A stretch of DNA of 64,000 bases from NCBI RefSeq assembly GCF_030056815.1, contig NZ_JASHKR010000001.1:1-64000 (forward strand), read 5' to 3'. How positions within the stretch are numbered: the first letter of the stretch is position 1; each line of letters begins with the position of its first letter. Shown here one piece after another: positions 32,486 to 41,041 of this stretch. The notes below the pieces were generated by a model. It was not told where the DNA came from and ran no database searches. It saw nothing but the letters and a program-made list of their open reading frames with translations. The translations under genes and the position numbers were made by a program. Source of the DNA: Rhodococcus sp. IEGM 1379. Lineage in GTDB: Bacteria; Actinomycetota; Actinomycetes; Mycobacteriales; Mycobacteriaceae.

Positions 32486-32630
32486 TTTCCGTACGTGTTC
32501 ATCGTCGCGTCTCCCGGCACGTGACGGTGCCGCTCGGTAGGGTAAAGGTCCGAGCGGGATCAGTTACCGACTCTGCTGGGCCGAACAGGATGCTCGCGAG
32601 AGCTCCCTTCACTTAAGGAGGTCGACGGCG

Positions 32631-32825
32631 ATGGCTCAAGAACAGACGCAGCGTGCCGGTGGCGGCGAAGACGACGAAACCACGGGCGGCGACGGTAGTG
32701 CCGGCCAGGAGCGTCGTGAAAAGTTAGCTGCTGAAACCGACGACCTACTCGATGAAATCGATGATGTGCTGGAAGAGAACGCCGAGGACTTCGTTCGCGC
32801 GTATGTCCAGAAGGGCGGCCAGTGA
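32631..32825 (+). CDS. pup: Prokaryotic ubiquitin-like protein Pup
   Basis: 64 residues, intrinsically disordered N-terminus rich in Gly/Asp/Glu, a helical Mpa-binding part (about 30-55), and the C-terminus Gly-Gly-Gln. The final Gln means Dop must deamidate it before PafA can ligate it to lysines of targets. A strong ribosome site (AAGGAGG, 32614-32620) precedes it. prcB starts within its stop codon. Confidence 0.98.
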   Translation: MAQEQTQRAGGGEDDETTGGDGSAGQERREKLAAETDDLLDEIDDVLEENAEDFVRAYVQKGGQ

Positions 32826-33700
32826 CGGGCGGTCGCGCTCCCCGGTTAGCTGACGGGGACACACGGCTGAGCTTCGGCTCCAATCTGTCGTCGTTCACGG
32901 AATATCTCCGAGTGCATGCACCGGAACATCTTCCGCAGAACCGTTTCGCAGACACGGGAGGTGTAGTCATGGGCGGGGGCGATATCGCGCCGCACGGAAC
33001 CACCATCGTCGCGATCAGTTATGCCGGTGGTGTGCTTCTGGCCGGAGATCGTCGGGCAACGATGGGTAATCTCATCGCCAGTCGCGATGTGCAGAAGGTG
33101 TACGTCACCGACGACTACTCGGCCGCCGGTATCGCGGGCACCGCCGGCATTGCCATCGAATTGGTGCGGTTGTTTGCCGTCGAACTCGAGCACTACGAGA
33201 AAATCGAAGGCGTGTCGTTGACGTTCGACGGCAAGGCGAATCGTTTGTCGTCGATGGTGCGCGGCAATCTCGGTGCAGCTATGCAGGGGCTTGCGGTGGT
33301 GCCTCTCCTGGTCGGATACGACCTTGATGCTGCCAACCCGCTCACCGCGGGCCGGATCGTGTCTTACGACGTCGTCGGCGGTCGGTACGAGGAACGCGCC
33401 GGCTATCACGCCGTCGGATCGGGTTCACTGTTTGCAAAGTCGTCTCTCAAGAAGCTGTATTCGCCCGGTATCGACGAAGACACGGCATTGAGATTGGCAG
33501 TCGAAGCGCTCTACGACGCGGCGGACGACGACTCGGCAACCGGTGGTCCGGATTTGACGCGCGGGATCTATCCCACGGCGGTCACGATCACTGCGGCCGG
33601 GGCGGTAGAACTGTCGACGGCCAAGGCCTCCGAGATCGCGCGAGAGATTGTTGCGACGCGTTCCGCGCTCAATAGTCCGGAAGGGGATTCTGCGTTATGA
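32822..33700 (+). CDS. prcB: 20S proteasome beta subunit (with propeptide)
   Basis: 292 residues, GTG start overlapping the pup stop by four bases. A 59-residue propeptide precedes the active site: cleavage after His-Gly frees Thr60, the catalytic nucleophile, in the GTTIVA motif. Lys and Asp partners are expected in the GDRRATMG region. It forms the two inner rings of the core. R. erythropolis is known to carry two alpha and two beta subunit genes; only one pair is in this window. Confidence 0.97.
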   Translation: MTGGRAPRLADGDTRLSFGSNLSSFTEYLRVHAPEHLPQNRFADTGGVVMGGGDIAPHGTTIVAISYAGGVLLAGDRRATMGNLIASRDVQKVYVTDDYSAAGIAGTAGIAIELVRLFAVELEHYEKIEGVSLTFDGKANRLSSMVRGNLGAAMQGLAVVPLLVGYDLDAANPLTAGRIVSYDVVGGRYEERAGYHAVGSGSLFAKSSLKKLYSPGIDEDTALRLAVEALYDAADDDSATGGPDLTRGIYPTAVTITAAGAVELSTAKASEIAREIVATRSALNSPEGDSAL

Positions 33701-34479
33701 CGATGCCGTACTACGCATCAGCCGAACAGATCATGCGGGATCGTTCGGAGTTGGCGCGCAAGGGAATTGCCCGCGGGCGAAGTGTTGTCGTGCTGACGTA
33801 CCGAGACGGTGTGGTGTTTGTCGCGGAGAACCCGTCGACGGCGTTGCACAAGGTCAGTGAGTTGTACGACCGTCTCGGATTTGCGGCAGTCGGAAAGTAT
33901 AACGAGTTCGAGAATCTGCGCCGTGCCGGCATCGTGCACGCGGACATGCGGGGCTACTCGTACGACCGCCGTGACGTGACGGGCCGCTCGCTGGCCAATG
34001 CGTACGCGCAGACGCTGGGCACCATTTTCACGGAGCAACCCAAACCGTACGAGGTCGAGATCTGCGTCGCTGAAATCGGCCGTTTCGGCAGTAGTACGCC
34101 CGCTCAGCTGTATCGGATCACGTATGACGGTTCGATCGCCGATGAGCAGTCGTTTGTTGTCATGGGCGGCACTACCGAGCCCATCGTGACGACGATGCGC
34201 GAGACGTATCAGCGGGATCTGGATCTGGAATCCGCGGTGCGTATCGCGGTCGGGGCTTTGCAGAAGGGCGGGCCGGCACCAGTCGGGACGACCGAAGCGG
34301 AACCGCGGATACTCACCGTCGAGGCGCTCGAGGTTGCCGTTCTGGACAACAATCGGCCTCGTCGCGCATTCAAACGGATCTCGGGTGAGGCACTTGAAGC
34401 GATGCTTCCGGTTCCGCCTGCGGATGCCGAAGATACAAAGAAGGATGCGACGCCCGCCGAAGGCGACGCATCCTCCTGA
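33697..34479 (+). CDS. prcA: 20S proteasome alpha subunit
   Basis: 260 residues, ATG overlapping the prcB stop (ATGA), so the subunits are translationally coupled. The N-terminal [26 protein letters not shown] is the alpha-ring gate and H0 helix that Mpa's C-terminus engages. No nucleophile Thr is present, as expected. The C-terminal 40 residues are low-complexity and acidic ([18 protein letters not shown]) and contain a hairpin-forming DNA sequence. Confidence 0.97.
   Translation: MTMPYYASAEQIMRDRSELARKGIARGRSVVVLTYRDGVVFVAENPSTALHKVSELYDRLGFAAVGKYNEFENLRRAGIVHADMRGYSYDRRDVTGRSLANAYAQTLGTIFTEQPKPYEVEICVAEIGRFGSSTPAQLYRITYDGSIADEQSFVVMGGTTEPIVTTMRETYQRDLDLESAVRIAVGALQKGGPAPVGTTEAEPRILTVEALEVAVLDNNRPRRAFKRISGEALEAMLPVPPADAEDTKKDATPAEGDASS
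34442..34474. terminator. Hairpin in the 3' end of prcA
   Basis: Arms of 13 nt (34442-34454 and 34462-34474, one mismatch) lie just before the prcA stop, between convergent prcA and the PAP2/kinase gene. There is no T-run, so termination is plausible but not certain. Confidence 0.5.
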
Positions 34480-34494
34480 CCTGTAAATATTGAG

Positions 34495-35961
34495 CTAGTT
34501 CTGCGTAATTCTGTAGACGGCCACCGCGCCCGGTTCGGTTTCGAAATCGAACCGGCGCGCGTCTGCCACCACCTCACCGTCGGTTGCTATCGCGACCGGA
34601 CTGTCGGCGACATTCACCGACAGTGATGAAACCAGCGTGCGAACGTACACCCTGGAGCTGCCCAATGTTCCTGTCGCAGCGGCAAACAGCAGTCGAGTGC
34701 GGGAGAGTCGCCGGTCTGCGCGTAGGTATCGCACGTCGAGTAGTCCTCGGTTGAGTTCGGGACGTGACATCGGAACCTGATCGCCGGGGGAGTAGCGGCC
34801 GTTCCCGACAAAGAGCATCCAGATGCTGGTCTGTGCACCGTCGATGGTGACGGACATCGGCTCCGCGGCCGCGAGTACGCGGATCATCGCGGCTCCCGCG
34901 GCCGGCCACTTGCCGAAGCGGGGTTCCCACTTTTCACGCAGCCGAACGGCGTCCGGGTACCCGCCCAGACTGGCCGTATTCAGAAACCGTGCGCTCACCC
35001 CGGTATCGGTTGTCACGACCGCGTGGTCCACAAATGCGGCCTGGCCAGTCTCGATTGCTAGTGCGGTGTTGTCGACGTCCACTACTCCGACGTCGCGGGC
35101 AAAATGGTTGAGCGTGCCACCCGGGAAAACTGCGAGCGGCAGTTCGTGTCTTGTTGCCGCGTTCGCCACGGTGACGACTGTGCCGTCGCCGCCGCAGACT
35201 CCGAAGGCACGAGGTGTGAACTCGGCGACCTTCGCCTCGATCTGCTTGTCGAAGTCGATATCCGGATCGAATTCTACGATGACGGCGTCGGGGAGTGATG
35301 CGCGAATCGAATCCACGATGCCGTCGTTTTCATCGCCAGACCCCGGGTTGGTGAAGACTACGAGCCCTTCGCCGCGGGGCAGTGCGGGTACGACGCATTC
35401 GGGACCGAGGTCGGCTGGTTCTTCGTCGCGAACTGCCCACCAGCGGCGTGTTCCCGCTGCTACAGCCCCGCCGACCGCGATTCCGGCAAATACGTCCGAC
35501 GGCCAGTGCACTCCGTTGTGGACGCGTGAATAGGCAACGGCAGCTGCCAGCGGTACCAGGACGGCGCCGGCCACGGGGGCTTCCATCGCAACAGCTGCCG
35601 TAAACGCTGCGGCCGAAGACGAATGCCCGGACGGAAACGATGAGGACGTGGGAAATGTGACCCCGCGCTTCGGGTTGAGCCACACGCGGGCGGGAGGCCG
35701 GCGCCGGGGGAACAACGGTTTGAGTACACCGTTTGCCAGTGCGCTCGATCCGGCAAGCGCAAGCATTCCGCGGGCCGCTGCACGCCTCGGCCGCCCACCG
35801 ATCAGTGTCATCACACCGGCGATGCACATCCACAACACCCCGTGATCTGCGGCGCGAGAGAGGAAACGCATCGCCGGATCCAGTCCGGAAGGTCGAAGCG
35901 CCCCAGTGCTTTCCATTAGTTTCGTATCGGTACGTACAAGTTTTCGACGAATGTTGCTCAC
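34495..35961 (-). CDS. PAP2 phosphatase / diacylglycerol kinase fusion protein
   Basis: 488 residues, GTG start with AGGGTGG upstream. The N-terminal half is a membrane PAP2 acid phosphatase with KPLFPRRRP, SFPSGHSSSAAAF and SRVHNGVHWPSD, the three PAP2 motifs. The C-terminal half is a soluble diacylglycerol kinase/NAD-kinase-like domain with GGDGTV. The two activities on one chain would interconvert phosphorylated lipids. The family is common in rhodococci and mycobacteria. It is divergent from pafA with about 98 bp between starts. Confidence 0.9.
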   Translation of the reverse strand: MSNIRRKLVRTDTKLMESTGALRPSGLDPAMRFLSRAADHGVLWMCIAGVMTLIGGRPRRAAARGMLALAGSSALANGVLKPLFPRRRPPARVWLNPKRGVTFPTSSSFPSGHSSSAAAFTAAVAMEAPVAGAVLVPLAAAVAYSRVHNGVHWPSDVFAGIAVGGAVAAGTRRWWAVRDEEPADLGPECVVPALPRGEGLVVFTNPGSGDENDGIVDSIRASLPDAVIVEFDPDIDFDKQIEAKVAEFTPRAFGVCGGDGTVVTVANAATRHELPLAVFPGGTLNHFARDVGVVDVDNTALAIETGQAAFVDHAVVTTDTGVSARFLNTASLGGYPDAVRLREKWEPRFGKWPAAGAAMIRVLAAAEPMSVTIDGAQTSIWMLFVGNGRYSPGDQVPMSRPELNRGLLDVRYLRADRRLSRTRLLFAAATGTLGSSRVYVRTLVSSLSVNVADSPVAIATDGEVVADARRFDFETEPGAVAVYRITQN

Positions 35962-36059
35962 GTGGCCACCCTATGCCGGTTGTGTCCGTTGTCGACTCGT
36001 GATCTCACTGCTCGTCAACTACACGGGTGAAGCGGGCATTCTGGTTGTACTGTCGAAGT

Positions 36060-37418
36060 GTGCAGAGACGAATCATGGGTATTGAGACGGAATTCGGCGT
36101 TACCTGCACCTTTCACGGGCACAGGCGACTGAGCCCCGACGAGGTTGCCCGGTACCTCTTCCGTCGAGTGGTGTCCTGGGGCCGAAGTTCCAACGTCTTT
36201 CTCCGCAACGGAGCCCGGCTGTATCTCGATGTGGGTTCGCACCCCGAGTACGCGACGGCCGAGTGCGACAGCCTCATCCAGTTGGTCAATCATGACCGTG
36301 CGGGTGAGCGTGTGCTCGAAGAGTTGCTCATCGACGCGGAAGAGCGACTGGCCGAGGAGGGGATAGGCGGCGATATCTACCTCTTCAAGAACAACACCGA
36401 TTCAGCCGGGAACTCGTACGGTTGCCACGAAAATTTCCTTGTCGCGAGAGCCGGCGAGTTTTCGCGGATCTCCGACGTCCTGCTTCCTTTCCTCGTGACG
36501 CGACAACTCATTTGCGGCGCCGGAAAGGTCCTGCAAACACCCAAGGCCGCCACTTTCTGTCTTTCTCAGCGCGCCGAGCACATCTGGGAAGGTGTCTCGT
36601 CGGCAACGACGCGTTCACGCCCGATCATCAATACTCGCGACGAACCGCATGCCGACGCCGAGAAATACCGTCGCCTGCACGTCATCGTCGGTGATTCCAA
36701 CATGGCCGAGACCAGCACGATGCTGAAGGTCGGTTCAGCCGCGCTGGTTCTCGAGATGATCGAGGCCGGAGTTTCGTTCCGGGACTTTGCCCTCGATAAC
36801 CCGATTCGCGCCATCCGCGAGGTCAGCCACGACGTCACCGGCAAACGTCCCGTCCGATTGGCCGGCGGACGCCAGGCGAGTGCTCTCGACATCCAGCGTG
36901 AGTACCACTCCAAGGCCGTCGAGCACCTCCGTAATCGTGAACTTGATCCGCAGGTCGAGCAGGTCGTCGATCTGTGGGGCCGGATGCTCGACGCCGTCGA
37001 AGCGCAGGATTTCGCCAAGGTCGACACAGAGGTCGACTGGGTGATCAAGCGCAAACTGTTCCAGCGCTACCAAGATCGTCACGGGTTCGAGCTGTCGGAT
37101 CCGAAGATCGCTCAACTCGATCTGGCTTATCACGACATCAAACGTGGCCGGGGCGTCTTCGACGTTCTGCAGCGCAAGGGTTTGGTCAAGCGGGTCACGG
37201 AGGACGAAACCATCGACGAGGCCGTCGACAACCCCCCTCAGACGACACGCGCGAAACTTCGCGGCGATTTCATCACCGCGGCGCAGGCCGCGGGGCGAGA
37301 CTTCACAGTCGACTGGGTACATCTCAAGCTCAATGATCAAGCTCAGCGGACCGTACTCTGCAAGGACCCGTTCCGTTCCGTCGACGAGAGAGTGGAGCGG
37401 CTCATCGCGTCGATGTAG
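36060..37418 (+). CDS. pafA: Pup-protein ligase
   Basis: 452 residues from the GTG at 36060, which gives the family start [13 protein letters not shown]; the frame open to 36027 adds only unrelated residues. The glutamine-synthetase-like fold has Asp57 in [13 protein letters not shown], matching the essential Asp of PafA. It activates the C-terminal Glu of Pup with ATP and joins it to substrate lysines. It is followed at 43 bp by pafB. The PAP2/kinase gene separates it from prcA. Confidence 0.97.
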   Translation: MQRRIMGIETEFGVTCTFHGHRRLSPDEVARYLFRRVVSWGRSSNVFLRNGARLYLDVGSHPEYATAECDSLIQLVNHDRAGERVLEELLIDAEERLAEEGIGGDIYLFKNNTDSAGNSYGCHENFLVARAGEFSRISDVLLPFLVTRQLICGAGKVLQTPKAATFCLSQRAEHIWEGVSSATTRSRPIINTRDEPHADAEKYRRLHVIVGDSNMAETSTMLKVGSAALVLEMIEAGVSFRDFALDNPIRAIREVSHDVTGKRPVRLAGGRQASALDIQREYHSKAVEHLRNRELDPQVEQVVDLWGRMLDAVEAQDFAKVDTEVDWVIKRKLFQRYQDRHGFELSDPKIAQLDLAYHDIKRGRGVFDVLQRKGLVKRVTEDETIDEAVDNPPQTTRAKLRGDFITAAQAAGRDFTVDWVHLKLNDQAQRTVLCKDPFRSVDERVERLIASM

Positions 37419-37461
37419 CGCTTGGGCGCACCCGCTACCGGCGAGCCACTAGGATTTCGGC

Positions 37462-38475
37462 GTGGCGACATCGAAGATCGAGCGGTTGATGAACCTGGTG
37501 ATTGCTTTGCTGTCCACCAGGCAGTTCCTCACCGCGGAGAAAATCCGTGACTCGGTGGCGGGCTACAACGATTCCGCCAACTACGAAGCGTTCAGTCGGA
37601 TGTTCGAGCGTGACAAGAATGAGCTTCGTGACCTGGGTGTTCCGTTGGAAACCGGTCCGGCTGGACGGTTTTCGACGGTTGAGGGCTATCGCATCAACAG
37701 GAATGCCTATGAGCTTCCGGATGTAGATCTGACCAGTGAAGAGTCTGCGGCGGTCGCTGTGGCAGTGCAGTTGTGGGAATCTCCGGAGTTGATTGCTGCC
37801 GCGCAGAGTGCGCTGCTCAAACTTCGGGCGGCCGGTGTGCAGGTTGACGGCGAGGTTTCCGCCGCCCCGGTCACGGCTATCCCGGCCCGCACCCGAGGTT
37901 CCGAACCCGCATTGGGCAAGCTGCTCGCAGCAGTCGATGCCGGGCGCGCAGTTCATTTCCAGCACCGAGGCGCGCTTAACGAACCGTTCACCGAACGCAC
38001 TGTCGAACCATGGGGCGTCGTCACCCACAACGGCAAGTGGTACCTGGTCGGACATGACGTCGATCGTGACGCCGTTCGAACATTTCGGCTTTCACGCATC
38101 GGCGACGACGTTCGTGAATTCGGTCCGGCCGGTGCGGTTCACAAACCTGAGGGACTCGATCTCCGGGAAGTAGTGGACCGCGTAACGGGTTCAGGCGTTG
38201 TCACCGGTACAGCAACGGTGTGGGTGGCGGCGAACCGTGCCCACGAATTGCGCAGGCTTGCATCGTCATCGGCGGATCGGATGTTGACCGAACGTGAAGG
38301 CGCCGTGTTGTCGATCCCCGTCCGGTCGTGGGAATGGACGGCCCGTTTGATTGCCGGCCACGGCGTCGACGCACTCGTTCTGGATCCGCCGGATCTTCGC
38401 GCCGATGTGATCGCGAAACTTCACGGCGCGGCTTCGCTGTCGGCAAGTGTCGAGTCGAAGGGAAACAATCGATGA
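37462..38475 (+). CDS. pafB: WYL-domain transcription factor PafB
   Basis: 337 residues, GTG start. An N-terminal winged helix (ERLMNLVIALLSTRQFLTAEKIRDSV) is followed by a WYL sensor domain (NGKWYLVGHDVDRDAVRTFRLSRI at about 191-214) and a C-terminal WCX extension. PafB and PafC act together as an activator of the DNA-damage response in mycobacteria, independent of LexA; the pup name is historical. Its stop overlaps the pafC start (ATGA). Confidence 0.95.
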   Translation: MATSKIERLMNLVIALLSTRQFLTAEKIRDSVAGYNDSANYEAFSRMFERDKNELRDLGVPLETGPAGRFSTVEGYRINRNAYELPDVDLTSEESAAVAVAVQLWESPELIAAAQSALLKLRAAGVQVDGEVSAAPVTAIPARTRGSEPALGKLLAAVDAGRAVHFQHRGALNEPFTERTVEPWGVVTHNGKWYLVGHDVDRDAVRTFRLSRIGDDVREFGPAGAVHKPEGLDLREVVDRVTGSGVVTGTATVWVAANRAHELRRLASSSADRMLTEREGAVLSIPVRSWEWTARLIAGHGVDALVLDPPDLRADVIAKLHGAASLSASVESKGNNR

Positions 38476-39449
38476 GTAATCGTCTGTCGTCGAGGCTGGC
38501 GCGCTTGCTGAACCTCGTTCCTTACTTCATCGCGAATCCGGGTATCAGCGCTGCCGAGGCCGCCGAGGAACTCGGTGTCAGTACGACGCAGTTGATGAAC
38601 GATCTCAATCAACTCTGGGTGTGCGGTCTGCCCGGGTACGGGCCGGGCGATCTCATCGATCTGTCGTTCTCCGAGGAAAGTATCGAAGTCACGTTCTCTG
38701 CGGGTATCGACCGTCCACTGCGGCTGACGTCGACCGAGGCCACTGCCTTGCTGATTGCCTTGCGCTCGTTGGTCGAGATGCCAGGGATGGTGGATCCGTC
38801 GGCTGCGCAGCGGGCGATTGCCAAGATCGAGGATGCAGCAGGTTCTGCTGCGGTGCAGGCAACTGGTCGTGGCAGCGAATCCGAACCGGACGTCGACGTC
38901 GCCGAGGCTCCGGTCACGGCAACAGTGCGGGCGGCATTGGCGGATCGACATGCGCTGAAGCTGACGTACTACTCGGCGTCGAGGGACGCAGTCTCGGAGC
39001 GAGTCGTGGATCCCGTCCGTATCGTGTTGGTCGACAATTTCAGTTATCTGCAGGCGTGGTGCCGGCAGGCCGAGGGGGTTAGGCTGTTTCGATTCGATCG
39101 CATCGACGACGCGGTCGAACTCGACGAAGTGTCGAACCCGCCGCCGCATGCGCTGGCTGACGATTCCAGCTTGGAGCTGTTCAGTGGCGACGGTTCGCTA
39201 CCGGAAGCTCGGTTGTTCGTGGCCCAGAACTGCGTGTGGATGCTCGACTACTACCCGATGGACGTTCAGAAAGTGAACGACGATGGCAGCGTCGAGGCCG
39301 GAATGAGTTTCGGGACACTCGAATGGATGGCGCGGTTGGTGATGGGATTCGGGGAAGGCGTTCGAGTCCTCGGCCCGCCGGAACTGGTCGTGGAGGTCCA
39401 TAACCGGGCAATCGCGGCGCTCGATGCCTACGACACGATCGGCTCGTAG
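38472..39449 (+). CDS. pafC: WYL-domain transcription factor PafC
   Basis: 325 residues from the ATG at 38472, coupled to pafB by a four-base overlap. Same architecture as PafB: a winged helix (ARLLNLVPYFIANPGISAAEAA) then WYL (DNFSYLQAWCRQAEGVRLFRFDRI) and WCX. In this gene the WYL motif itself is FSYLQAW. It probably pairs with PafB on DNA as a heterodimer. Confidence 0.94.
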   Translation: MSNRLSSRLARLLNLVPYFIANPGISAAEAAEELGVSTTQLMNDLNQLWVCGLPGYGPGDLIDLSFSEESIEVTFSAGIDRPLRLTSTEATALLIALRSLVEMPGMVDPSAAQRAIAKIEDAAGSAAVQATGRGSESEPDVDVAEAPVTATVRAALADRHALKLTYYSASRDAVSERVVDPVRIVLVDNFSYLQAWCRQAEGVRLFRFDRIDDAVELDEVSNPPPHALADDSSLELFSGDGSLPEARLFVAQNCVWMLDYYPMDVQKVNDDGSVEAGMSFGTLEWMARLVMGFGEGVRVLGPPELVVEVHNRAIAALDAYDTIGS

Positions 39450-39571
39450 CGCGCCTTCACAAGTTGCGTACAGGAAACAAACAGGTAAAAGGTAGCCGCA
39501 GTCGGGCACTTACGCATCCGGACGCCGGTTGTGTCCGGTAGCATCGAAGAATCTGATCATGGGAGGTCGTT

Positions 39572-39841
39572 ATGGGTGCAATGCAGCCGATGCATTGGCT
39601 GATTGTCGCTGTTGTCGTCGTTATTCTGTTCGGGTCGAAGAAACTTCCCGACGCAGCTCGAGGACTCGGCCGTTCACTGCGCATATTCAAGAGTGAAGTG
39701 AAGGAAATGCAGAACGACGATGTAGCGACCACCGCTGCACCCGTCGTTGCTCCGGCTCCGGCTCAGCTTCCGACGGCAACTGTCGCGACAAACGGTGCGG
39801 CTGCGCCTATCGCTCAGCCGACTGAAATCAAGTCGCTCTAG
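39572..39841 (+). CDS. tatA: Sec-independent translocase subunit TatA
   Basis: 89 residues: one N-terminal membrane helix ([19 protein letters not shown]) and an amphipathic helix ([19 protein letters not shown]), then an Ala/Pro-rich tail. It forms the pore for folded, twin-arginine-signal proteins such as the GMC oxidase at 61290. ATG follows GGGAGG (39560-39565). A hairpin lies between it and tatC. Confidence 0.95.
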   Translation: MGAMQPMHWLIVAVVVVILFGSKKLPDAARGLGRSLRIFKSEVKEMQNDDVATTAAPVVAPAPAQLPTATVATNGAAAPIAQPTEIKSL

Positions 39842-39856
39842 TACACGCTGCGTTCT

Positions 39857-39887
39857 AACCGGGGTGAGAATTTTGTTCACCCCGGTT
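39857..39887 (+). terminator. Hairpin between tatA and tatC
   Basis: An 11-bp perfect stem (39857-39867 with 39877-39887) followed by GTTTG. It could act as a partial terminator that gives more TatA than TatC, matching the usual excess of TatA over TatC. Confidence 0.7.
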
Positions 39888-39929
39888 GTTTGCTGACCAA
39901 GACCAGGACGCCCAGAGCAGGATGCACCA

Positions 39930-40961
39930 GTGCGTATTCCGTTAGACCCGCGTAACCGCCAGCGGAAGGTCAATCCCGACGGCACGATGTCGCTGATCGA
40001 CCACCTGTATGAACTGCGGACTCGATTATTGTTCGCATTTCTCGGCGTGATCATCACGACAGCATTCGGATTTTACTGGTACTCGCATACATTGCTCGGG
40101 CTCGAGAGCCTGGGCAACTTGCTCACCGGCCCCTACTGTTCGCTTCCTGTCGAGAGTCGCGCAAGCCTCACCTCGGATGACGCTTGCCGCCTACTCGCGA
40201 CGGGTCCGTTCGAGCAGTTCATGCTGCGTTTCAAGGTGGCGCTCACCGCCGGCATCGTTCTGGCCAGCCCCATTTGGCTCTACCAATTGTGGGCGTTCAT
40301 CACGCCGGGTTTGTATTCGAAGGAACGTCGATACGCAGTAGCGTTCGTCTCCGCCGGTGCCGGTCTGTTCATGCTCGGCGCTGTACTCGCGTACATGGTG
40401 GTTGCGAAGGCACTGCACTTCCTCCTGACTATCGGTGACAACGTCCAGATCACCGCATTGAGTGGTTCCGAGTACTTCGGGTTCATCATCAACTTGCTGT
40501 TGATCTTCGGCGTGAGCTTCGAGATTCCACTTCTTGTCGTCGTACTGAACTTTGCGGGCATTCTCACCTACGCGCGCTTGAGGGCCTGGCGTCGAGGCTT
40601 GATCTTCGGTCTGTTCGTGTTTGCCGCCATTGCAACTCCGGGTTCGGACCCGTTCTCGATGCTCGCTCTCGCGCTCTCGCTTACCTTGTTGTTCGAGTTC
40701 GCAGTTCAGATCGCGAGGATCAACGACCGCCGTAAGGCCAAGAAGGCCGGCGAGGATTGGGGCGCACTTTCGGACGAGGAAGCGTCGTCCATTTCTGCGC
40801 CTTCAGATTTGAACGCGGCATTCGACCAACCGGCAAAGCCGAAAGCTGAATCGAGCGGTCTGTTCGGACGCAAGTCGAAGGCAAAGGCAGCGGCAACCAG
40901 CGAGCCCAAGTCCGGCGAGGGAGAGAACACAGCCGGACAGGACTTCACCGACACGTTGTGA
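39930..40961 (+). CDS. tatC: Sec-independent translocase subunit TatC
   Basis: 343 residues, GTG start. Six membrane helices span about 27-240. The cytoplasmic start [16 protein letters not shown] is the conserved TatC motif that binds the twin-arginine signal, and [23 protein letters not shown] is the helix-2/3 region. A long Lys/Ala/Glu-rich cytoplasmic tail (about 265-343) is typical of actinobacteria. A 17-bp direct repeat overlaps the stop. Confidence 0.95.
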   Translation: MRIPLDPRNRQRKVNPDGTMSLIDHLYELRTRLLFAFLGVIITTAFGFYWYSHTLLGLESLGNLLTGPYCSLPVESRASLTSDDACRLLATGPFEQFMLRFKVALTAGIVLASPIWLYQLWAFITPGLYSKERRYAVAFVSAGAGLFMLGAVLAYMVVAKALHFLLTIGDNVQITALSGSEYFGFIINLLLIFGVSFEIPLLVVVLNFAGILTYARLRAWRRGLIFGLFVFAAIATPGSDPFSMLALALSLTLLFEFAVQIARINDRRKAKKAGEDWGALSDEEASSISAPSDLNAAFDQPAKPKAESSGLFGRKSKAKAAATSEPKSGEGENTAGQDFTDTL

Positions 40962-40987
40962 GCCATGTGCCCGACACGTTGTGAGCC
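40948..40987 (+). repeat. 17-bp direct repeat at the tatC stop
   Basis: CCGACACGTTGTGAGCC occurs at 40948-40964 and 40971-40987, period 23 bp. The first copy carries the tatC stop codon. It probably arose by a short tandem duplication. Confidence 0.8.
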
Positions 40988-41041
40988 CTGTGACGCTGTG
41001 AGTTTCGTGTCGCCCACGTGTGAAACGCTGACGGGGTGGTT

